Below, piece by piece: positions 45,531 through 57,790 of a stretch of 64,000 nucleotides of DNA. A model generated the notes under the pieces. That model saw only the letters and a list, made by a program, of their open reading frames with translations, did not search any database and had not been told where the DNA came from. The stretch's first letter is position 1. Each line of letters begins with the position of its first letter. A program made the position numbers and the translations under genes. Source of the DNA: Sistotremastrum niveocremeum HHB9708 (taxonomy: Eukaryota; Basidiomycota; Agaricomycetes; Sistotremastrales; Sistotremastraceae); assembly GCA_001630475.1 (NCBI GenBank), contig KV419417.1:74174-138173 (forward strand), read 5' to 3'.

Positions 45531-48500
45531 GAGTTAGTAGAGGTAATCCAGGCGATAGGATTGTGCATTTCTGTGTAATGTAATGATCGTAGGTGGTGAG
45601 TAGTATGCTGGATATACTTCCTGTTTTGTATAAAGGAGTTGTGGCCCCGATGTATGAAGAAGAGAATTCATGGATACTACTGATGTGTAATATTTGGGAG
45701 TGAAATACGTTCAACATGATCAGCAATAATCATTGAATAATGTCGTCTGCTTGATCTTTTGGAGGGTGAATAGCCGTGGTATGGGGATGGATGAAGAGAA
45801 GTCTTGCTCGAGCCCTTATAAACCCTGTCTTACTGGTTTGTGAATGACGAGATGCTCTCCTAACATAGAGTCGATGTCTAGTAGTCACGTTGCTACACAA
45901 TCGCTTGCCGGTCAGGTGGACCTATTAAGCCGGCCGTTGGACAATGGTCTGAAAGACGTACACCGATGTTTATCGTTCTTTTCATTGCAATGTTTGAAGG
46001 GACTAGTACTCACCAGCCGAGCAAGTTGCTCTCAATGCTCTGATCCTGGATCGGCCACCATTCTGGCCATCGCTGGTGTTGCTTTATGTCTGACATGAGA
46101 ATACATAGTGGGGCCATATTGAATGGCAAATGAATCAAACTCGAATTGTTGCGTAACGTGAGACACATGGAGCCCGATCCCTACAAACCAGACGAATAAC
46201 GACTCAATCATCGTCTCCAGCAAACCTCGAGACGGAGGAAGTCTCAGGTGAGTGGTGGGGCGACCTAGTAAATCGAGATCATCAAGCAACGGCATCGCAC
46301 CTTTGAAAATTAGGAAACTCGAAAGCGCCGTACGAGGCCGTGAAGGGAAAAAGCCTTTCAAGGAGGTTGTCGTTAACCTTCCCTAGATGCGGAGCATTCT
46401 CGGAATATCGTAGCAAAGTCGACCCTGCGGGAGCTTTTAATTTTCAGCATCAGTAGCGATGGCCTGACCTCAGGCACATGAGCGAAGCTGAGTCGACAGT
46501 GATGTTAGGCGAAAATCGGTCCTGGAGACCGTATCCCATTTCCACGAGTCGGAGAGATATCGGGTTATCCCATGCTCCTGGATCACTGAAAGCTTACTAG
46601 TGGCGTACGTAAGGAGACCGGTTTGTTGATTTGATTGATGAAGGTTTTGTGAAACAGGGGTTGGAATGAGCGGGAGCATTTTCGAGTGACGCCCTGGGCA
46701 GAAACGGCTCTGGCCCAATTCCTAGGTTTGGTAAATATTGTACCAGTGTCTCGTTTGCGTTTGATCCATGGAGTACGGGTCCGGTATAGGAGAGGAGAAT
46801 TTTGTGAAATCAAAATGAACTTTAGTGCGATTTGTTCAGGGGGGTGCGAGGTGGAGGCAACGTTTACATCGTTTTGTTTCTCACGAGGTCTGGATTACCG
46901 AGGTCAATAGTGCCGATGGTGCCATTAGTTCTAAGAAAGCCATCCATAGTTTAGTCTGTTCGGCTGTAACGTAACTTCAGACTACGGAACAGTTCAAGAC
47001 TCACTTGAAATGCAAGCAGCAGGCGGTGCTCTATAGAAGGAATATTACTGAGAGAACCTACTTCACCGTGTACGCTTGCTCAAAGAATAAGTCTGGTATT
47101 TCATAAGCTCCGCCAGGCCAAACGACGTACTCATCAACCTGTGGTGTAGAAGAAATAGACGACAAAGTCGGTCTACTTTTGATGTTCCGTTAGTCGGCAC
47201 GCCGGCATTCTACGCGCACACGGCTTGGGGTTGAGCAAATTCGGCGCTTTGGCGCTTCTTCCGGCGCCTTTCGTTCTGACGACGACCACGGCACAACGAT
47301 CTTTGAATCCACGCAAGCTATTGACTCAGTTCCGGCTTCATATTATCAAATGCTCGCAGAACCGACACAGCACGAGATGCCTTGGCAATGGATCGGCACT
47401 GGAAGGCTACAATTCGGCGCTATTAATTCTGTGGGCATCCGTGGGCATGGTTGTCAGCCTCTTGCGATGAGGGTTTGCGAACCAGTTCCTGGAGGGTCCA
47501 CAGAAAATCCCTGAAAGAATGAGCGACTCCTTCTCGAATCTTGACTTTGTGTTCCAGCCCCTTGAGCTACTTGAGCTACGAAAGGAACTCAATCCATCGG
47601 CCGCCATCCTCTGAGACGATTCGGGAGTAGTTCTGTGGTTAGCCGCTGTCCATCTGTGGAACGGCTTGATACGGTCTTCGACCCTAGCTATACTAGGCGC
47701 GACTCGATAATAAGCATTTCCGCTGACGTCGTCGCCTTCCGATCCTTCATATTTCGCATCCGAATCCTTGTTGACCGCCTTCAAGACCTATTAACTTGTG
47801 TGAGAGGCTGAGAGATAGTTCCTCTGCTTCCGCGCCATTTCTCGAGGGTGGCTTCTAGAGACCGGTATTCCGAGTGTTTATCTTCTGGAAGCCAATGAAA
47901 CAGTGAGCTCGGGGACTCGCCTAGCCCGAGGGGGTCTGTTGACGGGAGCAAATTGTGAGAAATGGCTCATTTAGTACATGCCGGACATTACGAATTGATC
48001 GGCCTTCTACCCTCACGGACCGCATATCTTATCAGGGTTCCCGCGCGATCTCGGAACATCCTCGCAGATACCTTCTTTGGATCATCATCTGCGATCTTAC
48101 GCTTTTCTGTCACTGTGGGCCCGCCCTTTCGTCCCGATTTTCATCACCATTTCCGAGCGCTCCAGATCGGGATTCTTGGAAATCAAATATCGCCGACCAT
48201 CGGTTTGTTCGGTTTTGCGGACCGAAAATGAGCAAGATTGGCTGGCTGTGAATTGCGCTAGGGCCACTGCGGACTCTGTTGCGTTTCATACATAATTCTT
48301 TGGCTCGATGGACGCCTAGTCTTGACTCGAATGCTGCTCCCACGCAACACCATTGGTGGGCTTCACGCGCCTGCTGCAGATTGTATAGCGTGTCGCTACG
48401 GCGGGGGCTCTTACCTCTTGATGTCGGACAAAGGAGGCGGCCGGGAAAAATGATTTTATTTGTTTTTACAAGCATTGGGGAGACTGTATTTTCTGTATAA

Positions 48501-48556
48501 ATGGAGCCTGACATCGAACGGTTTCAGTATCCACTCTCAGCAGGATCTCTCCCAAC
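45531..48556. other. Three-kilobase gene-poor region upstream of laccase
   Basis: Several domain-free frames lie on the minus strand (46032-46361, 46470-46813, 47407-47784). They may be remnants of decayed genes, but I could not align any to a family with confidence. The last few hundred bases are the laccase promoter. Confidence 0.4.
48496..48502 (+). promoter_or_regulatory. TATA box of the laccase gene
   Basis: TATAAAT, 61 bp upstream of the laccase start codon, in a typical position for a fungal TATA element. Confidence 0.6.
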
Positions 48557-50770
48557 ATGTCCCCCTCTCTCTTCTCTCTCTTGCCACTGGCTCTTGCGCT
48601 TGTTCGCTTCGCCGATGCTGCTACCCAGCACTACTCATTGAACCTTGGCACAGCCAACGTCAATCCTGACGGTTTCAACAGGACGTAAGATTTTTTTCGT
48701 TCGACATTTGCCACCTCGATCCTAACGTATGACCACTCAGCGCCATCACTATCAACGGCAAATTCGGAGGCCCCCTCCTCACTGCCAACAAAAATGATAG
48801 GATTGAGGCCAACGTCATTAACTCGCTTTTCAACCCGGCGGTCTTCCAGAGTACTTCGATCGTAAGTTGCTGCTATGGTTCTACCCTTGGGATTATTCAA
48901 CTGGCGCGCACATAGCATTGGCACGGGATGTTCCAACACCGTTCGGCTACAGAGGACGGCGTCGGCTTCGTCACTCAATGTATGTCGTTCTTTGTCCATT
49001 TCTACTTACGTAACTGAGTATGGGACTCAGGCCCTATTATTCCGGGTGGATCCTATGACTACAGCTTTAGCACCGCTGGCCAAACTGGGTATCTACTACA
49101 TATTGCTCCACATCGTTCTTCACCTGTCTAATATTGACTCCGGGATAGAACGTACTGGTACCACAGCCATGTGTCCACCCAATACTGTGACGGTCTCCGT
49201 GGGCCATTGGTAATTTATGATCCTCAAGACCCCTTCAAGCACCTGTACGATGTCGACAATGGTAAGAAGAGGCTTCTTCTATTGTATACTATGCTGATAT
49301 GCAATCCTCTCTCTCTTCAGAAAATACCGTTATCACGCTCGGAGACTGGTACCATCAACCTGCTCTGGCCGAGTTCGCCGATCCTACCATCATCGCTCCG
49401 TAAGTCTTTCATTGCACTCAGATGACATTTTCTGAGACATTTCCAGGACCCCGGACTCGGTTTTGATTAATGGTCACGGCCGCTATGTCAACGGACCTAA
49501 CTCGACCGTCAGCGTCATCCCCGTCGCACACGGCTTGAAATACAGGTGAGCTCGCCCGTATCTAGTGCACCTGTATCGAGTATCTGACGTCTCGTAGATT
49601 CCGCCTGATCAATTTGTCGTGCTTGACATACTTCACCGTCTCCCTCGACGGTCACAACTTCACAGTCATCGAAGCCGACGGAGTCGAACATCAACCTCTC
49701 GTAGTCGACTCTCTAACTATCTTCGTCGGACAACGTTATTCCATCATCGTCAATGCGAACCAAACCATTGGAAATTACTGGTTCCGTGTCGTTCCCGGAC
49801 CTTCCATCGTGAATCAAGCTTCTTCAAGTAAGTCAACGATCGAGAACTTAAATTCGCAAATTCTCACTTGAAAATCACAGCCGACCCCGCTTTGAACAAT
49901 GCTATTTTCCGATACATCGGTGCTCCCCCTATTCAGCCAACTACAACTCCCACCCCCAGCACAAACCCTCTCGTGGAAGCCAGCATGGTTGTAAGTACTG
50001 ACTCGGCACCCTTGGCTTTTCCCCGAAGCTCACGCTTTTATCCAGCCGCTTATCAATCCGGGAGCTCCCGGTGGATCTACTCCTCCTGACGTAGCACACG
50101 TCTTGACTGTTGGTCTCAACGTATGTTCTCGTTCCTTCATACCTGCGAGAATCGACTCAAAATATAAATCAGAGCCCGAACTGGACTATCAATGGCACTT
50201 CGTTCTACCCCCCTTCTGTCCCTGTCTTACTCCAAATTCTCAGCGGCGCAGAAACAGCTCAAGATATCCTGCCCGCAGGCTCAATCATAACTCTCCCTTC
50301 TAATGCAACTGTAGAAATATCTATTCCTGACACTAATCCCATCGCTCGCACGCATCCTTTCCATCTTCACGGTGTGCGTCCATTTGCTTTATTGTCTTGT
50401 GACGGATTTTGATTGGGGATTTAGCATAACTTTGATGTTATCCGTTCGGCTGGGCAAACGGACTTCAACTATATAAACCCCCCTCGCCGCGACGTCGTCG
50501 CCGTAAATGGAGGAAATGTAACATTCCGCTTCCAAACGAACAACCCAGGCCCATGGATTCTTCACTGGTATGTTCCTTCCTCTTACACAATAATATATCA
50601 GCATACTCATACGTCCTAGTCACATCGATTGGCATTTCAAACAAGGCTTGGCTGTAGTACTCGCCGAGGATCCCGCAGGTGTCATCAAAGGGCCTGGGTC
50701 TACCACTCCCCCTCCTGCTTGGAACAAGTTGTGTGCGGCATTTAATGCTTCTGGTTTGCCTCCTGTATAA
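48557..50770 (+). CDS. Secreted laccase, multicopper oxidase (523 aa)
   Basis: Thirteen exons: 48557-48684, 48741-48861, 48916-48979, 49031-49088, 49149-49261, 49321-49399, 49447-49545, 49598-49827, 49881-49990, 50046-50120, 50173-50373, 50425-50567 and 50620-50770; total 524 codons. A signal peptide (cleavage likely after FADA) leads into three cupredoxin domains. All copper ligands are present: HWHG at residues 84-87, YWYHSH at 126-131, HPFHLHGH at 420-427 and HCHIDWH at 473-479. T1 copper Cys is C474 and its axial position is L484, as in class 2 (medium redox potential) enzymes. Several Asn-x-Ser/Thr glycosylation sites occur. Laccases oxidise phenols with reduction of O2 to water, in lignin modification, pigment formation or detoxification. 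It looks fully functional. Confidence 0.95.
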
Positions 50771-51267
50771 TTGCTGTTGCTGTACATCTCTTGTACGTGA
50801 TAAAGGGACGACAAATAATCAAGTTGACAGAACAATAATAAATAAATATGCTCGGTGATCATATAACCTCGCCCGAGCTCCTCCCATAAATAATAAATAA
50901 TCAAAATCATCAAAATCATCACTGCCCGATACTATGTATTACACGGCCGCGGCCCACTTACGCCGTCCCGAGTCTCCCAAAGAGGCAATAATCCAATAGA
51001 CGCCCAGACCAGCGCCGCCGTCCCGTCTTCCGGGCTTCGAAGATGCTTCCGAGCTTTCCGTTTTCAATGGTATCTTCACACCCCACATCGTCACAATGAT
51101 CCCGCGACCGATGACCGAGGCCCGAGTCTGGGCTTCGCTGTCAGTGCATAGCCAATTTTCTACAAATAGTACTGTATTGTCGACGCTCTCAGTGAACGAC
51201 CTACCATCAACTGACGATACTACGCCCTTCGTCTGGCTTTCAGGAAGGATATACAGTATAATCGTAC
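50771..51267. other. Intergenic region laccase-P450
   Basis: 3' region of laccase and promoter of the P450. TAATAAA-like sequences near 50833-50900 could be polyadenylation signals. No gene. Confidence 0.4.
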
Positions 51268-53531
51268 ATGTCCGAACAACTTGTCTACTTCACCTCTGCG
51301 ACTGTTGCTACATACCTCCTCATCAAAATATTCCAAACACTCCATAATCGTCTCCCCCATCCCCCAGGCCCACCCCCTCTTCCTCTGATAGGGAATTTCC
51401 ATCAATTACCTAAAAGTGATCTATATCTCAAGTTGAAAGAATGGAAAGACACCTACGGTTCGCCCCCCCTCTCTATTTGGCTCCGGACTAATTATTGGTG
51501 TGGTGTAGGACCTCTTGTATTTGTATCGATTTTAGGATCTCCAGTGCTCTATCTAAACGAATACGAAGATGCTCGCGAACTACTCGACACCCGAGGATCG
51601 ATCTACTCCGATCGACCCCGATTCGAAATGGCTACAGAATTGTTCGTCTCCCCCTCCCCTGGATACACCGTCCCTAAGTTTTTTTTGTTAAAGGGTGCAG
51701 TTCAATCGGTCGACTGTGATGAGTCCTTTTAATAGGTATCATCGAGCGATTAGGAAGCTTCTTTCAGCTACTTTTTCTGGGAGACGGACGGAGAGGTTCG
51801 AGGGGGTACAAGAGAGAGCAGCTTTGACATTCGTAAACGACGTCCTTCAAGAACCTAAGAAACTGGTTCCTTTCTTGCGCCGGTGCGTTCATACGACCCG
51901 GACTCGGTGTGTATTTGGTTGATGAGGATTATTTAGGATGGCTGGGGAAGTTATTTTGGGAATAACATATGGGTACGATGTACGAGCTTCGAACGATCCG
52001 ATAGTCGCCATGGCGGAGCGATCAAATGCAGAGTTCGGACAAGCAGTTACAGTCGGTGCCTTCCTCGTAGATTTCATCCCTATAAGTAAGCCACGTCTCC
52101 TCTCAAATTCTCACCGTGTCACCCTAATCATAATAACGGTTAACTCGAACAGTGAAATATATACCGGAATGGTTCCCTTTTGCAGGATTTCAGAAAACAG
52201 CGGCGTTATGGCGAGATCATTTTCACGAGGCGACGAATCTGCCATATGAAGCTGTCAAAGAAGCTATGGTACGAATTTCCGTACCTTCAGGCTGGAGACG
52301 GAAAATATTGATAATGTTTTTGTAGGCGCGTGGTGAGGCTCGACCCTCATACGTTGCGGATCATCTTCAAGATGGACCTTTGAGTGTTGAAGATGAAGAT
52401 GTCCTAAAATTCAGTGCTATGAATATGTATACCGGTGCGTCCTACTTTCACCTTCACCCTCACCCTCGTCACAATCCCTAACCCGTAAACCTCAATCAAT
52501 ATCAATATAAAGCCGGAGCCGATACTGTCCGTATCCATTTCTCATTGTGCCAGTATGCTTGCTAAGGGATTTGATTTCTGTTGATGATAGGTAACGACCG
52601 TCCTGAAAACGTTCTTCTACATCATGACCGCCCACCCCCAAATCCAAAAACGAGCCCAAGCCGAAGTTGATTCCATTATTCGAGCAGAGGGGGAGGATAG
52701 ACTGCCAAGAATTGCAGATCGGGAGAAAATGCCTTTCGTCGAAGCAGTACTGCTCGAGATTATGCGTTGGGCGCCTTTAGGTATGCACCCACTCTCTTCT
52801 CAAAAAATACCTCGCTGATCTGACATTGATTTTGTTTGATAAATAAGTCCCTTTTGGTCGGTCTTGTCCAGTCATTCGCTCCTGTCGTCTCACTGATAGA
52901 GTATCTTTCGTGGCAAGGTATTCCTCATCGACTCTCGTCTCCAGATGTATACAAAGGATATTACATCCCAAAGAACACGATCGTATACGCGAATCAATGG
53001 TAATTACCCAGATCCATCCCTATCTCAGAACATCTCTCAGAATTTTTCCAGTGAAATGTGTCAGAATCCCGAACAATATCCAGATCCCCAAGAGTTTCGA
53101 CCTGAACGATTCCTCGACCCGAAAAATAGGCAACAAGATCCCCGACAAATCGCATTCGGTTTCGGACGCAGGGTATCGTCCCTTCCCAGCTTGGCGTTAT
53201 ATGGCTTTATGCTGATATTCTTGGGAATGTAGATATGTCCGGGAAAGGAATTAGCAGATTCTACGATTTTCTTAACGATGGCAATCCTACTCGCTACATG
53301 CACAATCGAACCAGGACTCGATACATCAGGCCAAGAAATCCAGCCCGTAGCCGAATTCAACTGGGGACTCGTTTGGTAAGCTTCATTCCTTTCTGAGCTG
53401 CGCGAGAATTTGGATCTGATGAATCTGTGTGGGGTTGGTGTTGGTGTAGTGAGCTGAAGGATTGGGAATTCAGAATCCGAGCAAGGGAGGGGAAGGGGAT
53501 ACAGTTGTTACGCAATCGGCACGAAGCGTAA
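51268..53531 (+). CDS. Cytochrome P450 monooxygenase (505 aa)
   Basis: Twelve exons: 51268-51457, 51509-51641, 51694-51882, 51937-52085, 52153-52268, 52326-52434, 52513-52526 (14 nt), 52591-52780, 52918-52999, 53052-53172, 53233-53375 and 53450-53531; total 506 codons. The N-terminal anchor (LVYFTSATVATYLLIKIF) is followed by the hinge HPPGPPPLPLIGN. The I-helix AGADT (residues 296-300), the ExxR pair E356-R359 (EIMR), PERF and the haem loop FGFGRRICPGKELA with C433 are all intact. It resembles the large Agaricomycete group related to O-methylsterigmatocystin-oxidoreductase-like P450s. Substrate unknown. In the usual NxWA segment, Cys replaces Trp (ANQCEMCQNP), a mild oddity. It would sit in the ER and take electrons from P450 reductase. 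Confidence 0.9.
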
Positions 53532-53930
53532 ACAGCACCCAGGTCCGAGGACTCAAAGAGGTGGACAACGACAACGAGGGATGTGGGGTTTTAGGCCTGT
53601 GTAGTGATACTGTGTTGGTGAATGTTCCGATATCATATCGAAGCAGTTGTGATTAGCTAGTGAGGCGGATTAGTACTTCAAACAGTACGTTGGATACAGG
53701 CTACTGCGCTTGCATTTGCGCCGTGCTCAGGCTAGGCTTATCATTACATGGGATCCGGGAGACTGCTAGTGAACTCAATATAATAAAATAAAATAATCCG
53801 ACTACAGTTGGTTACAGCGAAGGCTCGGAATCCGAGTTCCGACTTAACATAGTTTAAATTCCAGTTCCGCCGCGTTCTTACCTTTGTTTCTTACCTACAC
53901 CATCAATTTTTGCTTTATCATTAATTCAAT
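53532..53930. other. Intergenic region
   Basis: 3' region of the P450. AT-rich near 53790-53870. Nothing else recognised. Confidence 0.4.
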
Positions 53931-54650
53931 CTCGATAGCTCCCAATGATGTCTCCTTGCCCTTAAGCTCTCTCAAAGCGTCAATGTTCACGTTCAGGGAA
54001 GACTGGAGAGGAGAGATTGGCCGCTGCTTTTGCCAGTGCTGCTCGCAAGGTACTTATCTTTCCATCCTCCATCTTTTATTTCTTCCATCTTTCGCTTTTT
54101 GAGAGACATAAAAATGATGCATACGATTTCGTCGATTGACGGCTAGGTCTCTGACACTGCAGCCTCAAATAACCATCTTTCGGGACTGATCTTTCCCTCT
54201 CTCTCTTCCTTACTTCGCGCCATCATATCCTAGGACTGTTTGCTGATGACGAATTTGCAGGCTCGCCGCACCAACAAATTGAAGAAAATCGCTTTCAAGC
54301 GCGCCGATACATATGTCAAGGAGTACTAGTACTTGGCAAAGGAGCAAGAGGAGATCCGTTTGAATGTTGAAACGTGCGCTCAGTGCGCGCTCAACAGGAG
54401 ACTCAGCAGGATAGTTCTACGTCCCCGCCCAGGCCAAGGTGTACTTTGTCATTCGTATCAAGGGGTACGTCTCTTCTCTCTTCCGCATTATATCTGGTTT
54501 GTTAATGTGCTTCGGTATAGTATCAACGAGATTGCACCCAAGCCCCGCAAGATCCTCCACCTCCTGCGGTTGACTGCAGATCAACAACTTGAACGGTGTA
54601 TCCGTAAAACAGTAAAACTTACCAAAGCCACCGCCACCGAACAAATGCCT
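53931..54650 (+). pseudogene. Decayed RPL7 duplicate that keeps its introns
   Basis: The segment parallels RPL7 from exon 3 (AGAGGAGAGATTGGCCGCTG, 54010 region) through intron 3, exon 4 (CGCCGCACCAACAA at about 54263, then GTCAAGGAGTAC), intron 4, and exon 5 (ATCAACGAGATTGCACCCAA, about 54522). It ends near 54650 at the THR-GLU-GLN-MET codons. The two tiny first exons and the last exon are missing. Coding parts contain frame changes and an early stop (GAGTACTAG near 54327). Because introns 3 and 4 are retained, it arose by DNA duplication and not by retroposition. The snoRNA block inside intron 3 is almost unchanged. Confidence 0.88.
54114..54189 (+). ncRNA. Second copy of the RPL7 intronic C/D-box snoRNA candidate
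   Basis: 76 nt from C-box-like ATGATGC (54114-54120) to D box CTGA (54186-54189). It is identical to the copy in RPL7 intron 3 except for one substitution and one deleted base in the middle (GTCTCCGGACAC becomes GTCTCTGACAC). The rRNA-complementary guide AACCATCTTTCGGG is fully conserved. The intron sequence on both sides has diverged strongly. Confidence 0.65.
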
Positions 54651-55039
54651 TCTCGTCTCGTCTCGTCTAGCCCTACATCGCCGGTGCATCACCTCCGGGC
54701 CCGTCCCCTTCCTCCTCCCTCCTCTGAATCCCTCCCTCTCTCACATACTAACATACTACCATACTAACATATCATCATCACAGCAAAGTATGAAATATCA
54801 AGCGTGAATAGAAGGAGAAAGGAGCGTCTCGACTCTCGACTCTCGAGGGCAGGAATGCAAGTTTGTAGCTTCATTCGTTGAATTGGATATCTAGAATCCA
54901 GATGTATGTGTTACAATACAATTCTCGATCGTCCATATGGATATCTATACACTACTGTACTATGCTAGACCGTACCACTATCACCTCCCCTCGCACTGCG
55001 CTCGGAAGATTCGCACACAACGACAGACAGACATACGCA
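54651..55039. other. Intergenic region
   Basis: Pyrimidine-rich tract near 54700-54780, then the 3' region of the WW-domain gene. No gene. Confidence 0.35.
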
Positions 55040-56219
55040 TTATACAGTCTCCGCACTCGACTCTCCACCCCCACCCCTCCGGAAAATCCCCACAGCCTGA
55101 GGCGAAGATAAACCCAAAGATAAAGATAAAGGTAACCACTGCATTCCTTTCTGCGCCCGACTTGCACGGACTCGAGAGCGGAGAGTGTGGAGGCGAGCTT
55201 CGTGGGCTCGAACCTTTGTCACATTGGTGTGAGCGACTTGGTCGGGTTTCAGACTGAGATTGGGAGGGGAATGGGTGTGGGTTTGGGTGAGGTTGAGAGA
55301 AGCTTGGGATTGGGCCCATGATTGGACTCGTTTGTATGTTGAGTCCATTTGTGAGAGCGGATTTCTATTGAGATCAGCGGGGTTGATCATGAGCCCTAAT
55401 GCCCCGCCTCCACCGCCTCCATCGCGTCTCGGAGAAGGATGAGGAGGTGAATACGGCGAAGGCAAACTCGGAGTCTGAGGCGGAGAAGGCAGAGCAGCAG
55501 GAGGAGGAGAATCAGGAAGAGTGAGTCGGGGATCCCGCCAAGTCGACTGTCCACTCTCATAATCCACGAAAAAGACTCTGTTATCACTTGATAGTCTCAT
55601 CTCCCAATGGGGTGGTAAGGGACCTAAGACAGACGCCATCTGGGCTGCGAGCATCGGAAGATTGATCGTGGAAAGAGTGGTATGAAACGACCCATTCGAA
55701 GACGATGCTGATGAATGGCGACGGGCATGGGAAGGAGGATGGGAGGGCGAATGACGCGTCGTTGGGTCGGCGTAGAATGTGCCTAGGGCGACGGCGGGTG
55801 TGCGGAGGGGTGGGTGGAAAGGCTTTGGAGTTGGGAAGATTGTTGGACGTCGTAGTTCGAGGGGTTTAGGTTTTATTATCGCTCTCCTCCTTGTTTTTCT
55901 CCGTCTCCTACAATTAATTACGCGTCATATAATAAAAGTCGAATATGGGAGGGGGGACGTACGAGTAGGTGTATGTGTATGTTGCGTACAGTGACAGGAT
56001 GAAGATAAGGGAGAGGATGAGTGAGGTCCAGGTCCATGTCCAGGAGGGAGAGGGGCGGGGAATGAGTCCTAGTGAATAATATAATTGGGACTGTCCATAT
56101 TCCATCGGTCCTCTCCCAACATATTTCGATAATGAACGAGTATGAGTATTAGTCCGCACTGCGGAGAATGAGTGTGAGTGAGATTCAGATGAAGGTCGGA
56201 TGAATGAGTGTGAATCCAT
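55040..56219 (-). CDS. Membrane-anchored WW-domain protein (374 aa)
   Basis: Two exons, 56219-55963 and 55907-55040, total 375 codons. A polar Ser/His-rich N-terminus is followed by one hydrophobic segment (about residues 62-84, SLILSLIFILSLYATY) and then the strongly basic SRRRKTRRR, which predicts that the C-terminal part faces the cytosol. A WW domain follows: LGPLPPHWEM, NRVFFVDY and STWRDPRL, with the signature tryptophans W187 and W209 and the proline P212. The WW domain is followed by a long Pro-rich stretch and a C-terminal helix. WW domains bind Pro-rich motifs such as PPxY, so it may recruit cytosolic partners (for example Rsp5-type pathways) to a membrane; that is inference. Confidence 0.8.
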
Positions 56220-57790
56220 TGAAGTTGTAGTTGCGATTGCGATTAGGTCGATAATTAGAGAATGGTAGGTGAATGAAAGTCTAGTAGATGACAGGAGAGG
56301 GAAGCAGAAAGGAACAAGTACAAGCAGGGTAGAATATAAGCCATTGTCGTAGAAACAATACCTCGAGGCCGCCACGAGAACAATACCTCTCTCGGCTCGT
56401 CGGCGGCACCTTGTTTGGCTCTCTTTGTACAAGCCCTGTTCCGCGTTCCGATCTCACCACGATATCACTTCGATCGAGGATATCGAGCACTTATCGAGTC
56501 ACTGGCATCCTACCCTAGATCTTTCGCGTCGATGTCCGTCAGCTTTGCCAAGTCTAGGTCTCAAAGGCACTCATACGCGGGCTAGCCTTCTCCGACTCTA
56601 ATGTAAAGCTGATTGATCTGAGGCTTGCCAGCACTAGTGCACTCTCTGAATCTGTAAGACTGTAACTAACCTCTACAAAACTTCTACAAAGCATCCCTCT
56701 CCTGCATCAGACTCAAGCTCATGCCTCCAACGACTCGGCGAGTGATACAGTATGTGAGGACCACCAACTTGACTTCGATCCCATAAGTCCAAAGAGCTCC
56801 TCACCTTGTCGATCTCGCCGCTCCATCTACTGCCGTTCCGGATTTTCCTAAATATGAACGTTTCTAGATCTGACAACCTTTCCGCTGAATCTTCAAGTTT
56901 TTTTCCCTGGGAACTCCTCAGGGGCCAGGGCCCTCTCCCTGTCAGTCAACGCAACACCGCCTCCAAATCCACCAGTACTGCCAATATTAATGTCAATGTC
57001 AATGTCAACGTCAATGCCAACGCTGACTCCGAGTCTAGCACCGCAAAGCACCCATTCTTCCCATTCTTCGACAACTCTACAAGTACTAGTCCTCCATCGG
57101 TGTTATATTTCATATAACTATGAAAGCCACGCGCTCTTCGTTACGTTACGCACCAACAATGTCTAGGCGGTATCAAGAATGAGAAGTGTACCTGGCTGTA
57201 CTAGTACTGCATCAATCATACCTACGCATGCGCCCCCGACCTTAGTAATCGCCTCTTTAAACATTCTCATTCTCATTCTCTCGATTATCCTTGGTGATGA
57301 GTCTAGTGCGCGTTGATAGAATATTAATGTGCCAGCTCAAGTAATCTCGATTTTCTCTTTCAATGGGGGGCTCTGAACTCTGATAATTTGTCTAATTCGT
57401 CTAATCTGTCCGCATCTATCTCAGCGGTTCTCAGAAGCACCTGTACAGCCGAATGCGTCGCCGCCCGCTGGCTCACGCTCCTGACTTGGGAATCAACACC
57501 AAACGTCGTGTCTTCGGAATATTCTTCAGAGTACCATCCACCATTCGTCAGTCGAGATGGTATTTGTGTCATTGCACTACTGCAGTGTTTATATCGATGA
57601 GAGTACCATTATTATTATTATTATTTGTATCATGTTCAGAAGCAACGTGACCAGCGCTCAGCTTGATGAGAAAGAGAGTAGAAAGAGCAGAAAGCGCAGC
57701 AAGAAAGCAAAGATTACGACGTACACGAAGAAACCGAAGAAGAAAGTGAACAAAGACGAAGAATAACGAGAAACAACCTACACCATATCC
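56220..57790. other. Intergenic region with (AATGTC)n repeat
   Basis: About 1.6 kb between two minus-strand genes. A short hexanucleotide repeat of the AATGTC type lies at about 56985-57020. Open frames at 56806-57117 and 57557-57766 (the latter Lys-rich) have no domain and are not called. Confidence 0.45.

Noticed and set aside
47407-47784. Minus-strand 125-codon frame as a gene
   Set aside because: No domain, biased composition, and no supporting splice structure; perhaps a remnant.
52780-53172. P450 as a pseudogene because of the long 137-bp intron and the odd ANQCEMC segment
   Set aside because: All exons join in frame and every key motif (AGADT, EIMR, FGFGRRICPG) is intact.
53931-54650. 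RPL7 copy as a processed (retroposed) pseudogene
   Set aside because: It keeps introns 3 and 4, so it came from DNA duplication.
56806-57117. 103-codon plus-strand frame with Asn-Val repeats
   Set aside because: The Asn-Val run is just the (AATGTC)n microsatellite translated; no other coding signal.
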